Source of the DNA: JBGQOG01 sp052113705 | Lineage (GTDB): Bacteria; Pseudomonadota; Alphaproteobacteria; Rhodobacterales; Rhodobacteraceae | Length of the DNA: 64,000 bases | Reading direction: 5' to 3' | Assembly (NCBI RefSeq): GCF_052113705.1 | Contig: NZ_JBGQOG010000003.1 | Location: 1-64,000, forward strand | Shown here: one piece after another, positions 50,265-59,057 of the stretch | Layout of the letters: each line of letters opens with the position of its first letter | Position numbering within the stretch: the first letter of the stretch is position 1 | The notes under the pieces: generated by a model | Seen by the model: the letters and a program-made list of their open reading frames with translations, nothing else | The model's database searches: none | What the model was told of the DNA's origin: nothing | Translations under genes and position numbers: made by a program

Positions 50265-51236
50265 ATGTCCGACAAACCGATCGTCATCACCATGGGCGAC
50301 CCTTCCGGCGTTGGTGCCGAGGTCACGATCAAAGCCATCGCCTCGCTGCCCGAAGCGGACCGCGCCCGCTATGCGGTGATCGGCGACCAACCCACCCTCG
50401 CGCGCGCGGTTGCCGCCACCGGTGCCGCGCTGACGCTGAGTGACACGGCCACGCCCGGCGCCCTGCGGGTGGTGCATGTGCCGGTTGCCGACCTGCCGGG
50501 CCGCTTTGGCGTGCTGTCGCCCGCCTGCGGCGAGGCCAGCTTTCAATACATCAAACGGGCGGTGGAGATGACAACGGCAGGCGACGCGGCGGGCATCGTC
50601 ACCGCACCGATCAACAAAGAGGCGCTGAATGCCGCCGGGCACCACTATGACGGCCATACCGGCATGTTGGCGCATCTGACCGGCTCCAAAGCCTCGTGGA
50701 TGCTGCTCGCCTCGCAAACGCTGAACGTGATCCATGTCTCGACCCATGTGGCGCTGCGCGACGCAATCACCCGCGCGACACCGGAACGGGTGGCCGAAAC
50801 CATCCGCGTCGGCCACCGTCACCTGCAGCGCATGGGGATCGCCAAGCCCCGGATCGCCGTGGCCGGGATCAACCCGCATTGCGGCGAAAACGGTCTCTTT
50901 GGCCGCGAGGATGACCTGCAAATCGCGCCGGGTGTCGCCATGGCGCGCGCTGAGGGCATCGAGGTCAGCGGCCCGATTTCCGCCGATACCGTCTATTACC
51001 GCGCCCATCGCGGTGACTTCGATCTGGTGGTCGCACAATACCATGACCAGGGACATATCCCGATCAAGCTGATCGCCTTCGACAGTGCGGTGAATGTCTC
51101 GCTCGGCCTGCCGATTGACCGCGCCTCGGTCGACCATGGCACCGCCTTCGACATCGCGGGCACCGGCAAGGCCAACCATGTGAACATGCTCTCTGCCCTC
51201 GACTACGCGGGGAAGCTGGCGGCCGGGCGGCGCTGA
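50265..51236 (+). CDS. pdxA2: PdxA-family dehydrogenase (PdxA2, acid-sugar phosphate type)
   Basis: This 323-residue member of the 4-hydroxythreonine-4-phosphate dehydrogenase family has ITMGDPSGVGAEVTIKAI at the start and the metal histidine in HYDGHTGMLAHLTG near 130. C-terminal VAQYHDQGHIPIKLIAFDSAVNVSLGLP and VDHGTAFDIAGTG follow. PdxA2 enzymes oxidise and decarboxylate D-threonate 4-phosphate or erythronate 4-phosphate to dihydroxyacetone phosphate. They are usually encoded with a DUF1537 kinase, as here at 53286. Vitamin B6 synthesis is the alternative but the operon context argues against it. AAGGA precedes ATG 50265. Confidence 0.83.
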   Translation: MSDKPIVITMGDPSGVGAEVTIKAIASLPEADRARYAVIGDQPTLARAVAATGAALTLSDTATPGALRVVHVPVADLPGRFGVLSPACGEASFQYIKRAVEMTTAGDAAGIVTAPINKEALNAAGHHYDGHTGMLAHLTGSKASWMLLASQTLNVIHVSTHVALRDAITRATPERVAETIRVGHRHLQRMGIAKPRIAVAGINPHCGENGLFGREDDLQIAPGVAMARAEGIEVSGPISADTVYYRAHRGDFDLVVAQYHDQGHIPIKLIAFDSAVNVSLGLPIDRASVDHGTAFDIAGTGKANHVNMLSALDYAGKLAAGRR

Positions 51237-51253
51237 ACCAAGGCCAACCGCCC

Positions 51254-51283
51254 AAAACGCCGCCCCTTGGGGCGGCGTTTTTT
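51254..51283. terminator. Bidirectional terminator shared by convergent operons
   Basis: AAAACGCCGCCC pairs with GGCGGCGTTTT around a CTTG loop, followed by TT on the plus strand and AAAA-complement T residues on the minus strand. The U tract at 51278-51283 supplies two bases of the TAA stop of the neuraminidase-like gene (51282-51284). Confidence 0.88.
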
Positions 51284-52460
51284 ACAACTTTTGCAACCGC
51301 GCCCGCCAGCCCGGTGCCAGCTTCACATGCTTGATCGCGCGGCGGTGAAACGTATAGGCCAGATGCAACGTGCCGTCCCGGGCCTCCAGCAGCCAAGGAT
51401 AGGACAGCTCTTCATTCATCCCATCGAGTGAATTGTTGCTCAGGCAGCGGCCGCTTCCCGCCTCGATGAGATAGCGTTCGGGAAAACTCTCGCCCCCGTC
51501 TTGCGAAAGGCACAAAGCCACAGGTGCCCGCTCCACCCCCCAGATCGGCACGCAACCACCGGTCGGATCGGCATCCGGACGCGCATCCTCTTCCCCCAGT
51601 TCATCATAAAGCGATGCCCGGCGCGCAGCAGACATGGCCGCATTGACCGGATTGCAGATGAGGGCCACCGTGCCATCCCGCAACCGCGTGGCCGCCACCG
51701 AGGAATTGTTGTTCGGCACATCGGTCGCTCGCGGCACAGACCAACTCACACCGCCATCATGGGAAACCGAGCGGTGGACCTGATCGGCCTGACGTCGCCG
51801 GTAAAAGGCCGCCATCGCGTCATCAAGTGCAACCGGACACATGTGGACGGAGCCGACAGAATTCTCTACCTCATTGTAATCCCAAGTCTCCCCACAATCT
51901 TCACTCAGCGCGAAGGCGGCGACATCATGGCTGCCCGTCCACTTCTGACCCGGCCGTGAGACGCAGCGGAACAGCGGCAGCAGCCAGCGACCATCGGCCA
52001 AAACCTGCAGTGGAGCCCGCACAAAGCACCCGCGCGGAAGGTCCAGATAGCGGCCCTTCTCAGCCACAAGTTGCGCGCCATCGCGCTGCACTTCAGCCAT
52101 CCGGATCCGGCACTCATCCTGATTTCCCGCAGGCTGCGCGGTGTGAAACAGCCAGATCGTACCTGTCGGCGTGGTGAAGATCACCGGGTTTTGCTCAGAA
52201 TGCGCGGGGTCGTGGCTCAGCGTGCAGACAGGCCCCCATTCTGATGCACCCTGCGGCAACACACAGGCCCGAATGGCAATGTCCGACTTCCCCTCGAGCG
52301 AGCCCCCGAACCAGGCGCAGAGCACCGCGCCATCCGGCATTTCGGCGAGAAAGGCGGCGTGGTTCTGCACGGCAGGTGAGGGCAGAAACGCCTCTTGCCG
52401 CCCCGCGGCCACGTCCTGCAAACGCCCGGTCATCGCCGCCGCAATGTCATCAACTGTCAT
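51282..52460 (-). CDS. Predicted neuraminidase/sialidase-family (BNR-like) protein, no signal peptide
   Basis: This 392-residue beta-propeller protein has sialidase-type elements: AAFLAEMPDGAVLCAWFGGSLEG near 38, HSEQNPVIFTTPTGTIWLFH near 85 and Asp-box-like SxDxGxxW repeats (SEDCGETWDY, SHDGGVSWS, SQDGGESFP). YPWLLEARDGTLHLAYT lies near the C terminus. It resembles the predicted neuraminidase group rather than secreted sialidases, because no export signal is present. It lies at the end of the GntR, kinase, dehydrogenase operon. It may hydrolyse a glycosidic acid sugar after import. ATG 52460 has GGGAGGA before it. Confidence 0.78.
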   Translation of the reverse strand: MTVDDIAAAMTGRLQDVAAGRQEAFLPSPAVQNHAAFLAEMPDGAVLCAWFGGSLEGKSDIAIRACVLPQGASEWGPVCTLSHDPAHSEQNPVIFTTPTGTIWLFHTAQPAGNQDECRIRMAEVQRDGAQLVAEKGRYLDLPRGCFVRAPLQVLADGRWLLPLFRCVSRPGQKWTGSHDVAAFALSEDCGETWDYNEVENSVGSVHMCPVALDDAMAAFYRRRQADQVHRSVSHDGGVSWSVPRATDVPNNNSSVAATRLRDGTVALICNPVNAAMSAARRASLYDELGEEDARPDADPTGGCVPIWGVERAPVALCLSQDGGESFPERYLIEAGSGRCLSNNSLDGMNEELSYPWLLEARDGTLHLAYTFHRRAIKHVKLAPGWRARLQKL

Positions 52461-52541
52461 GGAATCCTCCCCATCCCTGAACAGGATTGGGCCCGGAAAA
52501 CCGACAATCGTCAAGTTATTTGATATGTTGTAATAAACTTG

Positions 52542-53264
52542 TTATTTTCGCATACGCAGATCAATTAGCCCGCCGCCGAACAAACGGTCGCGCGAATGCT
52601 CGAGATGGCCGCACATCAGCGCGGCCGCATCGGCCCCTCGCCCTTCGGCAATTGCCAGACGGATCGCCGTATGCTCGGCCAGAACTTCCTGCAGCCCGGT
52701 CGCACCATCATTCATCAACGACTGCCCGTGCAGCTTCATCCCCACATTGATATGGTCACGCAAGGCACGCATCGTGGCTTCGAAATACTGGTTGTTCGAG
52801 GCCTTGGCGATCGCCATATGGAAAGCAAAATCAGCATCTTCGCGGTGCTGTAGCGACCCCGTGGCATCGCGCAGCAGATCCAGCGCCCGGTCAATTTCGG
52901 CAAGGGCGGCGGCGTTGTGCCGGTCGGCGGCAAGATTGGCCGCCTCGGACTCCAGGGTGAGCCTGAACTCATAACAGCGTTGAATATCGGCCAGCGTTTC
53001 CACACGCGCATAGCCAACCGGCGCATTGACCGCGATCCGGACATAGCTGCCGGCCCCCTGCCGGGAATAGATCAAACCCTCTTCGCGCAACCGATCCATC
53101 GCGGCCCGCAGCACCGGGCGCGAGACGCCGAATTCGGTCGAAAGGGAATTCTCGGGTGGCAGCTTCTGGTTCGCCGGATACTCGCCATTGGAAATGCGTG
53201 TGAACAGAAGGTGGTAGACCTTATCCGCCAGGGTGGTCCGCGGCTTAGCCTTTTCATCCTTCAT
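52542..53264 (-). CDS. GntR-family regulator with FCD domain
   Basis: This 240-residue regulator has a winged helix (ADKVYHLLFTRISNGEYPANQKLP, then LSTEFGVSRPVLRAAMDRLREEGLI) and a helical FCD domain. The FCD domain has DADFAFHMAIAKASNNQYF and C-terminal LAEHTAIRLAIAEG with metal-type histidines. AGGAG precedes ATG 53264. It follows the DUF1537 kinase gene by 21 bp and is followed by the neuraminidase-like gene. By position it should control one or both acid-sugar operons. An AT-rich stretch at 52500-52545 may hold its target for the neuraminidase gene. Confidence 0.87.
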   Translation of the reverse strand: MKDEKAKPRTTLADKVYHLLFTRISNGEYPANQKLPPENSLSTEFGVSRPVLRAAMDRLREEGLIYSRQGAGSYVRIAVNAPVGYARVETLADIQRCYEFRLTLESEAANLAADRHNAAALAEIDRALDLLRDATGSLQHREDADFAFHMAIAKASNNQYFEATMRALRDHINVGMKLHGQSLMNDGATGLQEVLAEHTAIRLAIAEGRGADAAALMCGHLEHSRDRLFGGGLIDLRMRK

Positions 53265-53285
53265 CGCATGCTCCTGCCGCCGTTG

Positions 53286-54338
53286 TCAGGAACTTGTTAC
53301 GCCGATCCCGGCATATTTGTCAAATTCCTGCAGCAACTTTTTCAGAAGATCCGGCCCGCCGAAACCACCGGACTTCGCCAGAACCGTCAGCCCCGCCTGC
53401 GCCCCGCCCTCAGGGCAGCGGGCCACCGGAACGCCGGGCATGACCTCGCCCACCAAATCCAGCGCATCTACCCCCAGGTGCCGCAAGATCACCAGCGCGG
53501 TCTCTCCGCCGCAGGCCAACAGGCTTTGCGGTGCAAGACGATAAAATTCCCGTGCGATTCCAGCGGCAAAGCGCTGGCCGATCTCTGCGGAAGTTCCGCC
53601 CCCCGCGCCGGGGACCACCTGAACCAGATGCCGGGCGGCCGATATCAGCGGGGGTACTTCCCCATCTGGTGCAGCGACCACCGGCAGTTCCGCGGCCGCA
53701 ATCTGCGCCAAGGTCAGCGGATCGCGTGAGCCGATGGCCATCAGCACCGGCAGCGGAAGGTCATACTCCGGCGCCCGTCCCTCCGGCGCCATGCGCCGCG
53801 CCAGAGCGGCGCTCAGACCCGCTGCACCAACATACAAATTTTCCGCAAGGTCTGCGTTCAGCACAGCATCCAACGACTCGTCGCTGGAAGTATCCGGAAT
53901 TATGGCGTCACACCCCAAGCGCGGCGCGATGGGGATCGGAGCACTGACCCCTGCCCCCAGCAGATATCCCCCCTTCACAATGCGCCCTTGCGCCGGAATT
54001 GCGGGCGCCGCCAGTATTGGTCGCGGAAATGCGGCGCGCAGGGAGGCAAGCTCGGCCGCAATATGCCCCTTCAGCCGACTGTCGATCTTTTTGAACAGAA
54101 TGCCTGAGTATCCGGACATTAAATCAACAACTTGCGACACATCCCGCGCCGCCGTCGCAGCGGGCACTTCGCGGGTACCAGTGGGATAGGCGAGCACGTC
54201 AATCCGCCGATCTGCGAAAGCGTCGGCGAATTCCGCCAGACTCAGCGCGACGCGCGTTGTCAGCCCCCGCACCGCAAACGCGCAAGCGCTGTCCAACGCA
54301 CCGGTCAGATCGTCCGCAATGATTACCACCTGCGCCAT
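53286..54338 (-). CDS. Four-carbon acid sugar kinase family protein (DUF1537)
   Basis: This 350-residue kinase has the N-terminal substrate domain VVIIADDLTGALDSACAFA (ADDLTGA at about 8-14). FKKIDSRLKGHIAAEL near 85 and a C-terminal nucleotide-binding domain with LLACGGETALVILRHLG near 275 follow. DUF1537 enzymes phosphorylate D-threonate, D-erythronate or similar acids. The product is the substrate type of PdxA2, whose gene is 2 kb away on the opposite strand. ATG 54338 is preferred over a GTG at 54344 for its spacing to GAGGGG. Confidence 0.85.
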   Translation of the reverse strand: MAQVVIIADDLTGALDSACAFAVRGLTTRVALSLAEFADAFADRRIDVLAYPTGTREVPAATAARDVSQVVDLMSGYSGILFKKIDSRLKGHIAAELASLRAAFPRPILAAPAIPAQGRIVKGGYLLGAGVSAPIPIAPRLGCDAIIPDTSSDESLDAVLNADLAENLYVGAAGLSAALARRMAPEGRAPEYDLPLPVLMAIGSRDPLTLAQIAAAELPVVAAPDGEVPPLISAARHLVQVVPGAGGGTSAEIGQRFAAGIAREFYRLAPQSLLACGGETALVILRHLGVDALDLVGEVMPGVPVARCPEGGAQAGLTVLAKSGGFGGPDLLKKLLQEFDKYAGIGVTSS

Positions 54339-54401
54339 GGCCACCCCCCTCGCCTTACAACCTTGTCAATTTATCTCAGGTTGGCCTGGCATTGAAAGAC
54401 C

Positions 54402-55328
54402 TCAATCGACCAGATCCATCGGATCAAGCGCGCGTCCTTCGGCATGCGCCCGGATGTTTCCCGCCCAATGCCGGATGATCCGGGCGAAATTCTCGCGCGT
54501 GCGGCCCCCCGAATGCGCCGAGAACACCGTGTTGGGCGCCGCTCGCAACGGCGCATCCTGCGGCAAGGGTTCGGCGGCAAAGGCATCCAGCCCCGCCGCA
54601 GCGATATGACCGCTGTGCAGCGCCGCCGCGAGGGCGGTTTCATCGACCAGCTCACCACGTGCGGTGTTGATCAAAACCGTTCCGCGCCGCATCGCGGCGA
54701 TGCGCGCGGTGTTGATCATCTGCCGCGTGTCCGCCGTTGCCGGCGCATGCAGGCTGACGACATCGACCTGCGCCAACATCTCTTCCAGCGGCAGGCCAGA
54801 GGAGCGGCTGCTGTGCAGCACCACACAGTCAAAACCCGCCAGCCGCGCCTCAACCGCCCGCGCAATCGCCCCATAGCCGACCAGCCCCACCCGCGCCTCT
54901 GACAGGTCACGGCCGATGTCATAGAGATCGGGCTCGGCCCAGTCTCCGGCGCGAATGCGGGCATCGCCCACGCAGATCCGCCGCAGGCAGGCAAGCATCA
55001 ACCCCACCGTGAGATCCGCCACCGATGGCGCGTTGCGCCCGGGGCTGCGCGCCACCACAATGCCGCGCGCCCGGGCGGCGGCCACCGGGATACCGTCAAC
55101 CCCGGTGCCCCATTGATGGATCATCCGCAAACCCGGCGCCGCCTCCAGCAATTCGGCGGGCATCTTGACCGCACGCACCACCGCATATTCGGCCTGTTGC
55201 AGCGCAGCCGCCCGGTCCTCCAGCCGGTCCGAGGCGCTGAAGACCAGATCCAGATCCGCCCCGGCCAGCGCCCGCAATTGCGGCTGAACCTCCGGCGCAA
55301 AATGCTCCAGCATCGCGACCCGGACCAT
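54402..55328 (-). CDS. D-isomer-specific 2-hydroxyacid dehydrogenase
   Basis: This 308-residue NAD(P)-dependent enzyme has the dinucleotide loop GLVGYGAIARAVEARLAGF near 140. The catalytic residues are Arg in INTARGELVDE, Glu in AFAAEPLPQDAPL and His in FSAHSGGRTR. It is only distantly similar to the dehydrogenase at 48240, so they likely act at different steps. The start overlaps the KdgD-type stop by one base (TGATG). Substrate unknown, presumably a D-2-hydroxy acid or glyoxylate-type keto acid from acid-sugar breakdown. Confidence 0.83.
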   Translation of the reverse strand: MVRVAMLEHFAPEVQPQLRALAGADLDLVFSASDRLEDRAAALQQAEYAVVRAVKMPAELLEAAPGLRMIHQWGTGVDGIPVAAARARGIVVARSPGRNAPSVADLTVGLMLACLRRICVGDARIRAGDWAEPDLYDIGRDLSEARVGLVGYGAIARAVEARLAGFDCVVLHSSRSSGLPLEEMLAQVDVVSLHAPATADTRQMINTARIAAMRRGTVLINTARGELVDETALAAALHSGHIAAAGLDAFAAEPLPQDAPLRAAPNTVFSAHSGGRTRENFARIIRHWAGNIRAHAEGRALDPMDLVD

Positions 55329-56233
55329 CAGCTGCGCCCCCGCATCAGATCCTGCATCATCTCCAGCTCTTCCCCCGTCAGATCGGTCAACGGACTGCGC
55401 ACCGGCCCGGCCTCAAAGCCGCGCAGGCGGACACCCGCCTTCACTGCCGACACGGCATAGCCGGTTTTGCGGTCCCGGATCTCAGCGAAAGGGTAGTAGA
55501 AATCGCGCAACAATTGCTCGCAGGTGGCATCATCGCCCGCCAGAAAGGCGCGGTGGAAGGTCAGCGCAGTGGCGGGCACAAAGTTGAAGACCGCCGAGGA
55601 ATAGGTGGGCATGCCCGCGCCGCGATAGGCCTGCGCGAACAGCTCATGCGTCGGCATCCCGCCAATATAGCTCAGCCGGTCCCCCAGCATCAGCGTCACC
55701 CGGCGCACGGTGTCGATATCGCCGGTGCCATCCTTGAAGCCGATCAGATTGGGGCAGTCTTCGGCCAACCGCGCCAGCATCTGCGCCGAGACCCGCGACT
55801 GGCCGCGGTTGTACACGATCACCGCCATCTGGGTCGCGCGGCACACCGTCCGGATATGCGCCTCGATCCCATCGGGGGCGGCGCCGATCAGATAATGCGG
55901 CAACAAAAGGATGCCGTCGCCCCCCGCCGCCTCGATCCCCTGCGCCATCTCGCAGGCCATGCGCGTGCCATAGCCGCAGCCCGAAATGATCGGCTGGCCC
56001 GGTTGCGCCGCCTTGGCGGTGCGCACCACCTCAATCACCTCGGCCTGGGTGAGCGAGAACAACTCGCCCGTGCCCCCGGCCACGATCAGCCCCGCCACCG
56101 GATGCGCCGACAACCATTCCAGATGGGCGGCGAAAGCACGGGGCGCAAAATCGCCATCCGCCCCGAAAGGTGTCACCGGGAAGGACAGAAGGCCATGTCG
56201 GATCCGGGCCTGCAGATCAAGATTATCCAGCAT
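55328..56233 (-). CDS. kdgD: 5-dehydro-4-deoxyglucarate dehydratase-type lyase (KdgD, DapA superfamily)
   Basis: This 301-residue enzyme has GLLSFPVTPFGADGDF at 14-29, GGTGELFSL at 53-61, Tyr141 (VYNRGQ) and Schiff-base Lys167 (GFKDGTGDID). These motifs (LLSFPVTPF, YNR, GFKDGxGDI) are characteristic of KdgD, which dehydrates and decarboxylates 5-keto-4-deoxyglucarate to 2-oxoglutarate semialdehyde. AGGAG precedes the ATG. A 2-oxoglutarate semialdehyde product would connect with the missing dehydrogenase of the hydroxyproline pathway, an inference only. Confidence 0.78.
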   Translation of the reverse strand: MLDNLDLQARIRHGLLSFPVTPFGADGDFAPRAFAAHLEWLSAHPVAGLIVAGGTGELFSLTQAEVIEVVRTAKAAQPGQPIISGCGYGTRMACEMAQGIEAAGGDGILLLPHYLIGAAPDGIEAHIRTVCRATQMAVIVYNRGQSRVSAQMLARLAEDCPNLIGFKDGTGDIDTVRRVTLMLGDRLSYIGGMPTHELFAQAYRGAGMPTYSSAVFNFVPATALTFHRAFLAGDDATCEQLLRDFYYPFAEIRDRKTGYAVSAVKAGVRLRGFEAGPVRSPLTDLTGEELEMMQDLMRGRS

Positions 56234-56257
56234 ATCAAGCTCCTGAGGGTTATGCGG

Positions 56258-56959
56258 TCAGAGCGAAGCGCCGCCGCAGATGAGAATTTCCTGTCCGGTG
56301 ATCGCGCCCGCCGGAGGGGAGAGAAGAAAGCCGACGAGGGCGGCGACCTCTGCCGGATCAATCATCCGGCCAAGCGGCGGCAGACGCGGGGCCTCGCGCG
56401 CCCGCGCCGGATCGCGCAGCATGGGGGTATCGGTCGCCCCCGGTGCCACGATGTTCACCGTAATCCCGCGCGGTGCCAGTTCCGCCGCGACCGAGCGCAC
56501 CAGCCCCGAGAGCGCCGCCTTGCTGGCCGCATACAGCGCCCGCCCCGGTGCCCCGCGCGCCACCCGGCTGCCGATGACCACGATCCGCCCGCCCTCCGGC
56601 AACCCCGGAGCCAGCGCCGAGATCAGCCGGGCCGAGACTTCGACATGCAGCCGCCACATCTGTGCGCCCGCGTCAAAGTCAAAATGCGCGAGCGGGCCAA
56701 CGCGCAGCAGCCCCGCCGCATGCACCACGGCGCCCAAGCGCCAGCCCGCCTGCTCCGCCATCTGCGGCACCGCCGCCAGCGTGTCGGCACTTGCCTTTGG
56801 GTCCATCAGATCCACCGCAACATGCCGGTAAAGTGGCCCCATGTCCGGCGGTGCGCGCCGGGAAAGCCCGATCACCGGACGCCCCGTGGCCAGCAGCGCC
56901 TGCGCCACGGCATAGCCAATCCCTGAACTGCTGCCGGTGACCAGAACGGCGGTTTCCAT
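56258..56959 (-). CDS. Short-chain dehydrogenase/reductase
   Basis: This 233-residue classical SDR has the cofactor motif TGSSSGIG (8-15) and the catalytic residues Ser131, Tyr143 and Lys147 (YAASK). PGATDTPML appears in the C-terminal half and the end reads ITGQEILICGGASL. ATG 56959 has AAAGGA before it. It is shorter than usual (about 250) because the middle is compact. It is the first gene of the SDR, KdgD, D-2-hydroxyacid dehydrogenase, kinase set, so it probably oxidises a sugar or sugar acid that enters the pathway. Confidence 0.84.
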   Translation of the reverse strand: METAVLVTGSSSGIGYAVAQALLATGRPVIGLSRRAPPDMGPLYRHVAVDLMDPKASADTLAAVPQMAEQAGWRLGAVVHAAGLLRVGPLAHFDFDAGAQMWRLHVEVSARLISALAPGLPEGGRIVVIGSRVARGAPGRALYAASKAALSGLVRSVAAELAPRGITVNIVAPGATDTPMLRDPARAREAPRLPPLGRMIDPAEVAALVGFLLSPPAGAITGQEILICGGASL

Positions 56960-57055
56960 GGCCGGATCCTTTCCCGTGGTTTCACCCCGCGCGAGGGGCG
57001 GACGTGCCTCTCCGATCCGGGCCAAGGGCCCGGCACACCTGGCCGTGATGTCAGA

Positions 57056-58087
57056 TCACCCTTCGTCGTGCGGATGCCGCCGGTGGTGCAGCGAGGACAG
57101 CAGCGACAGGGCGATAAACCCGGCCCCCAAAAGCCCGGTGATCACCTCGGAGACATGCATGAGGGTTTGCGCGAACATGATGAAAGACAGGATCAGGATC
57201 GACCAGAAAGCGCCATGTTCGAGATAGCGGAACTCCGCCAGCGTCTTGCGCTCGACCAGCATCAGCGTCATCGAGCGGACATACATGGCGCCAATGCCGA
57301 GACCGATGGCGATCAGGAACAGGTTCTGCGTCAGCGCAAAAGCTCCGATCACCCCATCAAAGCTGAACGAGGCATCCAGCACTTCGAGGTAGAGAAACGC
57401 CCCGAGGCCGCCGCGCGCCACATCGCCGGACATCTGCGCCCGGTCCAGCACATGCCCCAGAATATCGACGCCGAGGAACGTCAGCAGCCCCCAGATCGCG
57501 GCGAATAGAAAGCGGCCGCGTTCTGCGTCGGGCAGTTGCGTGCAAAACACCATCATCATCGCCAGAACCAGCGCCACTTCCATACCGCGCACCGAACCAC
57601 AGCGCCGCATCTGCCGCTCGATCGCGGCGATCCAGTCCACCTCCTTGGCCTCGTCGATGAACCAGGACAGCGCCACCATCATCAGGAATGCACCGCCGAA
57701 AGCCGCAATCGACAGATGCGCATCCTGCATGATCTGCGCGTAACGGGCGGGCTCGGCCACCGCCAGATGGATCGCCTCCCAAGGCCCGATCCGCGCCGCG
57801 ATCACCACAACGGCGAGGGGGAACAGCACCCGCATCCCGAAGACCGCGATCAGAATGCCCCAGGTCAGAAAGCGCCGCTGCCAGACCGGGCTCATCTTCT
57901 CAAGCTTTGAAGCGTTGACGATGGCATTGTCGAAAGACAGGCTGATCTCCAGCACCGCGAGGATCGCACCGATCATCAGCATGCCCAGGCCCCCGCTCAG
58001 GCTACCCGTGGCACTCCATCCCAGCCAGAAGGCCGCGCAGAGGCCGAGGAAGGTGACGGCATAGGCCCAGCCGAAATACCGCAGCAT
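57056..58087 (-). CDS. DUF475/TerC-like integral membrane protein
   Basis: This 343-residue protein has about eight to nine membrane spans. It has the TerC-superfamily acidic membrane motifs ISLSFDNAIVNASKLEKM (about 48-65) and VLDASFSFDGVIGAFALTQN (about 235-254), which coordinate metal ions in relatives. A histidine-rich tail (SLHHRRHPHDEG) ends the protein. TerC-like proteins take part in tellurite or manganese handling, but DUF475 members are uncharacterised. It is separated by one base from the dehydrogenase stop, so it belongs to the peptide-type ABC operon. The reason for that is unclear. Confidence 0.82.
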   Translation of the reverse strand: MLRYFGWAYAVTFLGLCAAFWLGWSATGSLSGGLGMLMIGAILAVLEISLSFDNAIVNASKLEKMSPVWQRRFLTWGILIAVFGMRVLFPLAVVVIAARIGPWEAIHLAVAEPARYAQIMQDAHLSIAAFGGAFLMMVALSWFIDEAKEVDWIAAIERQMRRCGSVRGMEVALVLAMMMVFCTQLPDAERGRFLFAAIWGLLTFLGVDILGHVLDRAQMSGDVARGGLGAFLYLEVLDASFSFDGVIGAFALTQNLFLIAIGLGIGAMYVRSMTLMLVERKTLAEFRYLEHGAFWSILILSFIMFAQTLMHVSEVITGLLGAGFIALSLLSSLHHRRHPHDEG

Positions 58088-58088
58088 C

Positions 58089-59057
58089 TCAGGCCCCCTG
58101 CCGCGCCGGGCTGGGCAGGGTGACCGGGGTCAGCAGGGGCGCCCCGGCGTAAAAGGCCGCCAGATTGTCGACCACCAGCTGCGCCATCGCATCGCGGGTT
58201 TCGACCGTGCCCGAGGCATGGTGCGGATAATGCGTGGTGTTGGGCAGGGCCGTCAGCCGCGGATCGGGGTCGGGTTCCGAGGCATAGACATCCAGCGCCG
58301 CATGGCCGAGCGCGCCGGAGTTCAGCGCCGCGATCAGCGCCTCTTCGTCCACCACCGACCCGCGCGAGACATTGACCAAAAGACCCTCCGGCCCCAGCGC
58401 CGCCATGACTTTCGCGTCAATCAGATGCCGGGTGCCCGCCCCGCCAGCAACAATGACGATCAGCGTGTCACTCTCGGCCGCGAGCGTCAGCAGATCGGGC
58501 TGATAAGGCCAGGGCACATCGCGCGGGCGGCGGTTGAAGTAGCTGACCTTCATCCCCATCGCCCCGGCGCGGTGGCCGATGGCCTGCCCGATGGTGCCCA
58601 TGCCGACAATGCCCAGCCGCTTGCCGCTGATGGTGCGCTGCAAGGGGAACATGCCCTTGCGTGCCCAATCGCCGCTGCGGACATAGGCATCGCCCGGCAC
58701 CAGCCCCCGCCGCGCGGCCAGCGTCAGCAAGATCGCCAGATCCGCCACATCATCGCTGAGCGCCACCGATGTATTGGTCAGCGCCACCCCATGATCGGCC
58801 ATCGCCGCCAGATCAAAGCTCTCATAGCCTGCCGAGGAGCAGGCCACGAGTTTCAGCGCGGGCATCGCCTCGACCATTTCGCGCGTCAGATGCGCATGGC
58901 CATTGGTCACGATGGTGGCGCATTTCGGGCCGTGTTCGGCCAGAAAGGCGGCCTTGTCCCCGGCCAGATCATAGCGGTGCAGCGTGTAGAGCGCCTCCAG
59001 CTGCGCCATCGCTTTGGGGCGCTGCGGATAGAGCATCATCACATCGGGTTTGGTCAT
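58089..59057 (-). CDS. D-2-hydroxyacid dehydrogenase
   Basis: This 322-residue NAD(P)-dependent enzyme has GIVGMGTIGQAIGHRAGAMG near 145. The catalytic residues are Arg in VNVSRGSVVDEE, Glu in VYASEPDPDP and His in YPHHASGT. The pattern is of the GyaR/hydroxypyruvate-glyoxylate reductase branch. The start overlaps the ABC ATPase stop by four bases, so it is cotranscribed with a peptide-type importer and may reduce a keto acid derived from the imported substrate. Confidence 0.84.
   Translation of the reverse strand: MTKPDVMMLYPQRPKAMAQLEALYTLHRYDLAGDKAAFLAEHGPKCATIVTNGHAHLTREMVEAMPALKLVACSSAGYESFDLAAMADHGVALTNTSVALSDDVADLAILLTLAARRGLVPGDAYVRSGDWARKGMFPLQRTISGKRLGIVGMGTIGQAIGHRAGAMGMKVSYFNRRPRDVPWPYQPDLLTLAAESDTLIVIVAGGAGTRHLIDAKVMAALGPEGLLVNVSRGSVVDEEALIAALNSGALGHAALDVYASEPDPDPRLTALPNTTHYPHHASGTVETRDAMAQLVVDNLAAFYAGAPLLTPVTLPSPARQGA

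Noticed and set aside
50265..51236. Vitamin B6 biosynthetic pdxA
   Set aside because: No other pyridoxine gene is near, while a TTT transporter, a DUF1537 kinase and acid-sugar enzymes are. This matches the catabolic PdxA2 branch better.
52500..54370. Common operator for the second GntR regulator
   Set aside because: TTGTCAA- and TTACAA-like pieces near 44100, 52520, 53285 and 54352 look alike in parts, but I could not align a consistent palindrome, so no site is claimed.
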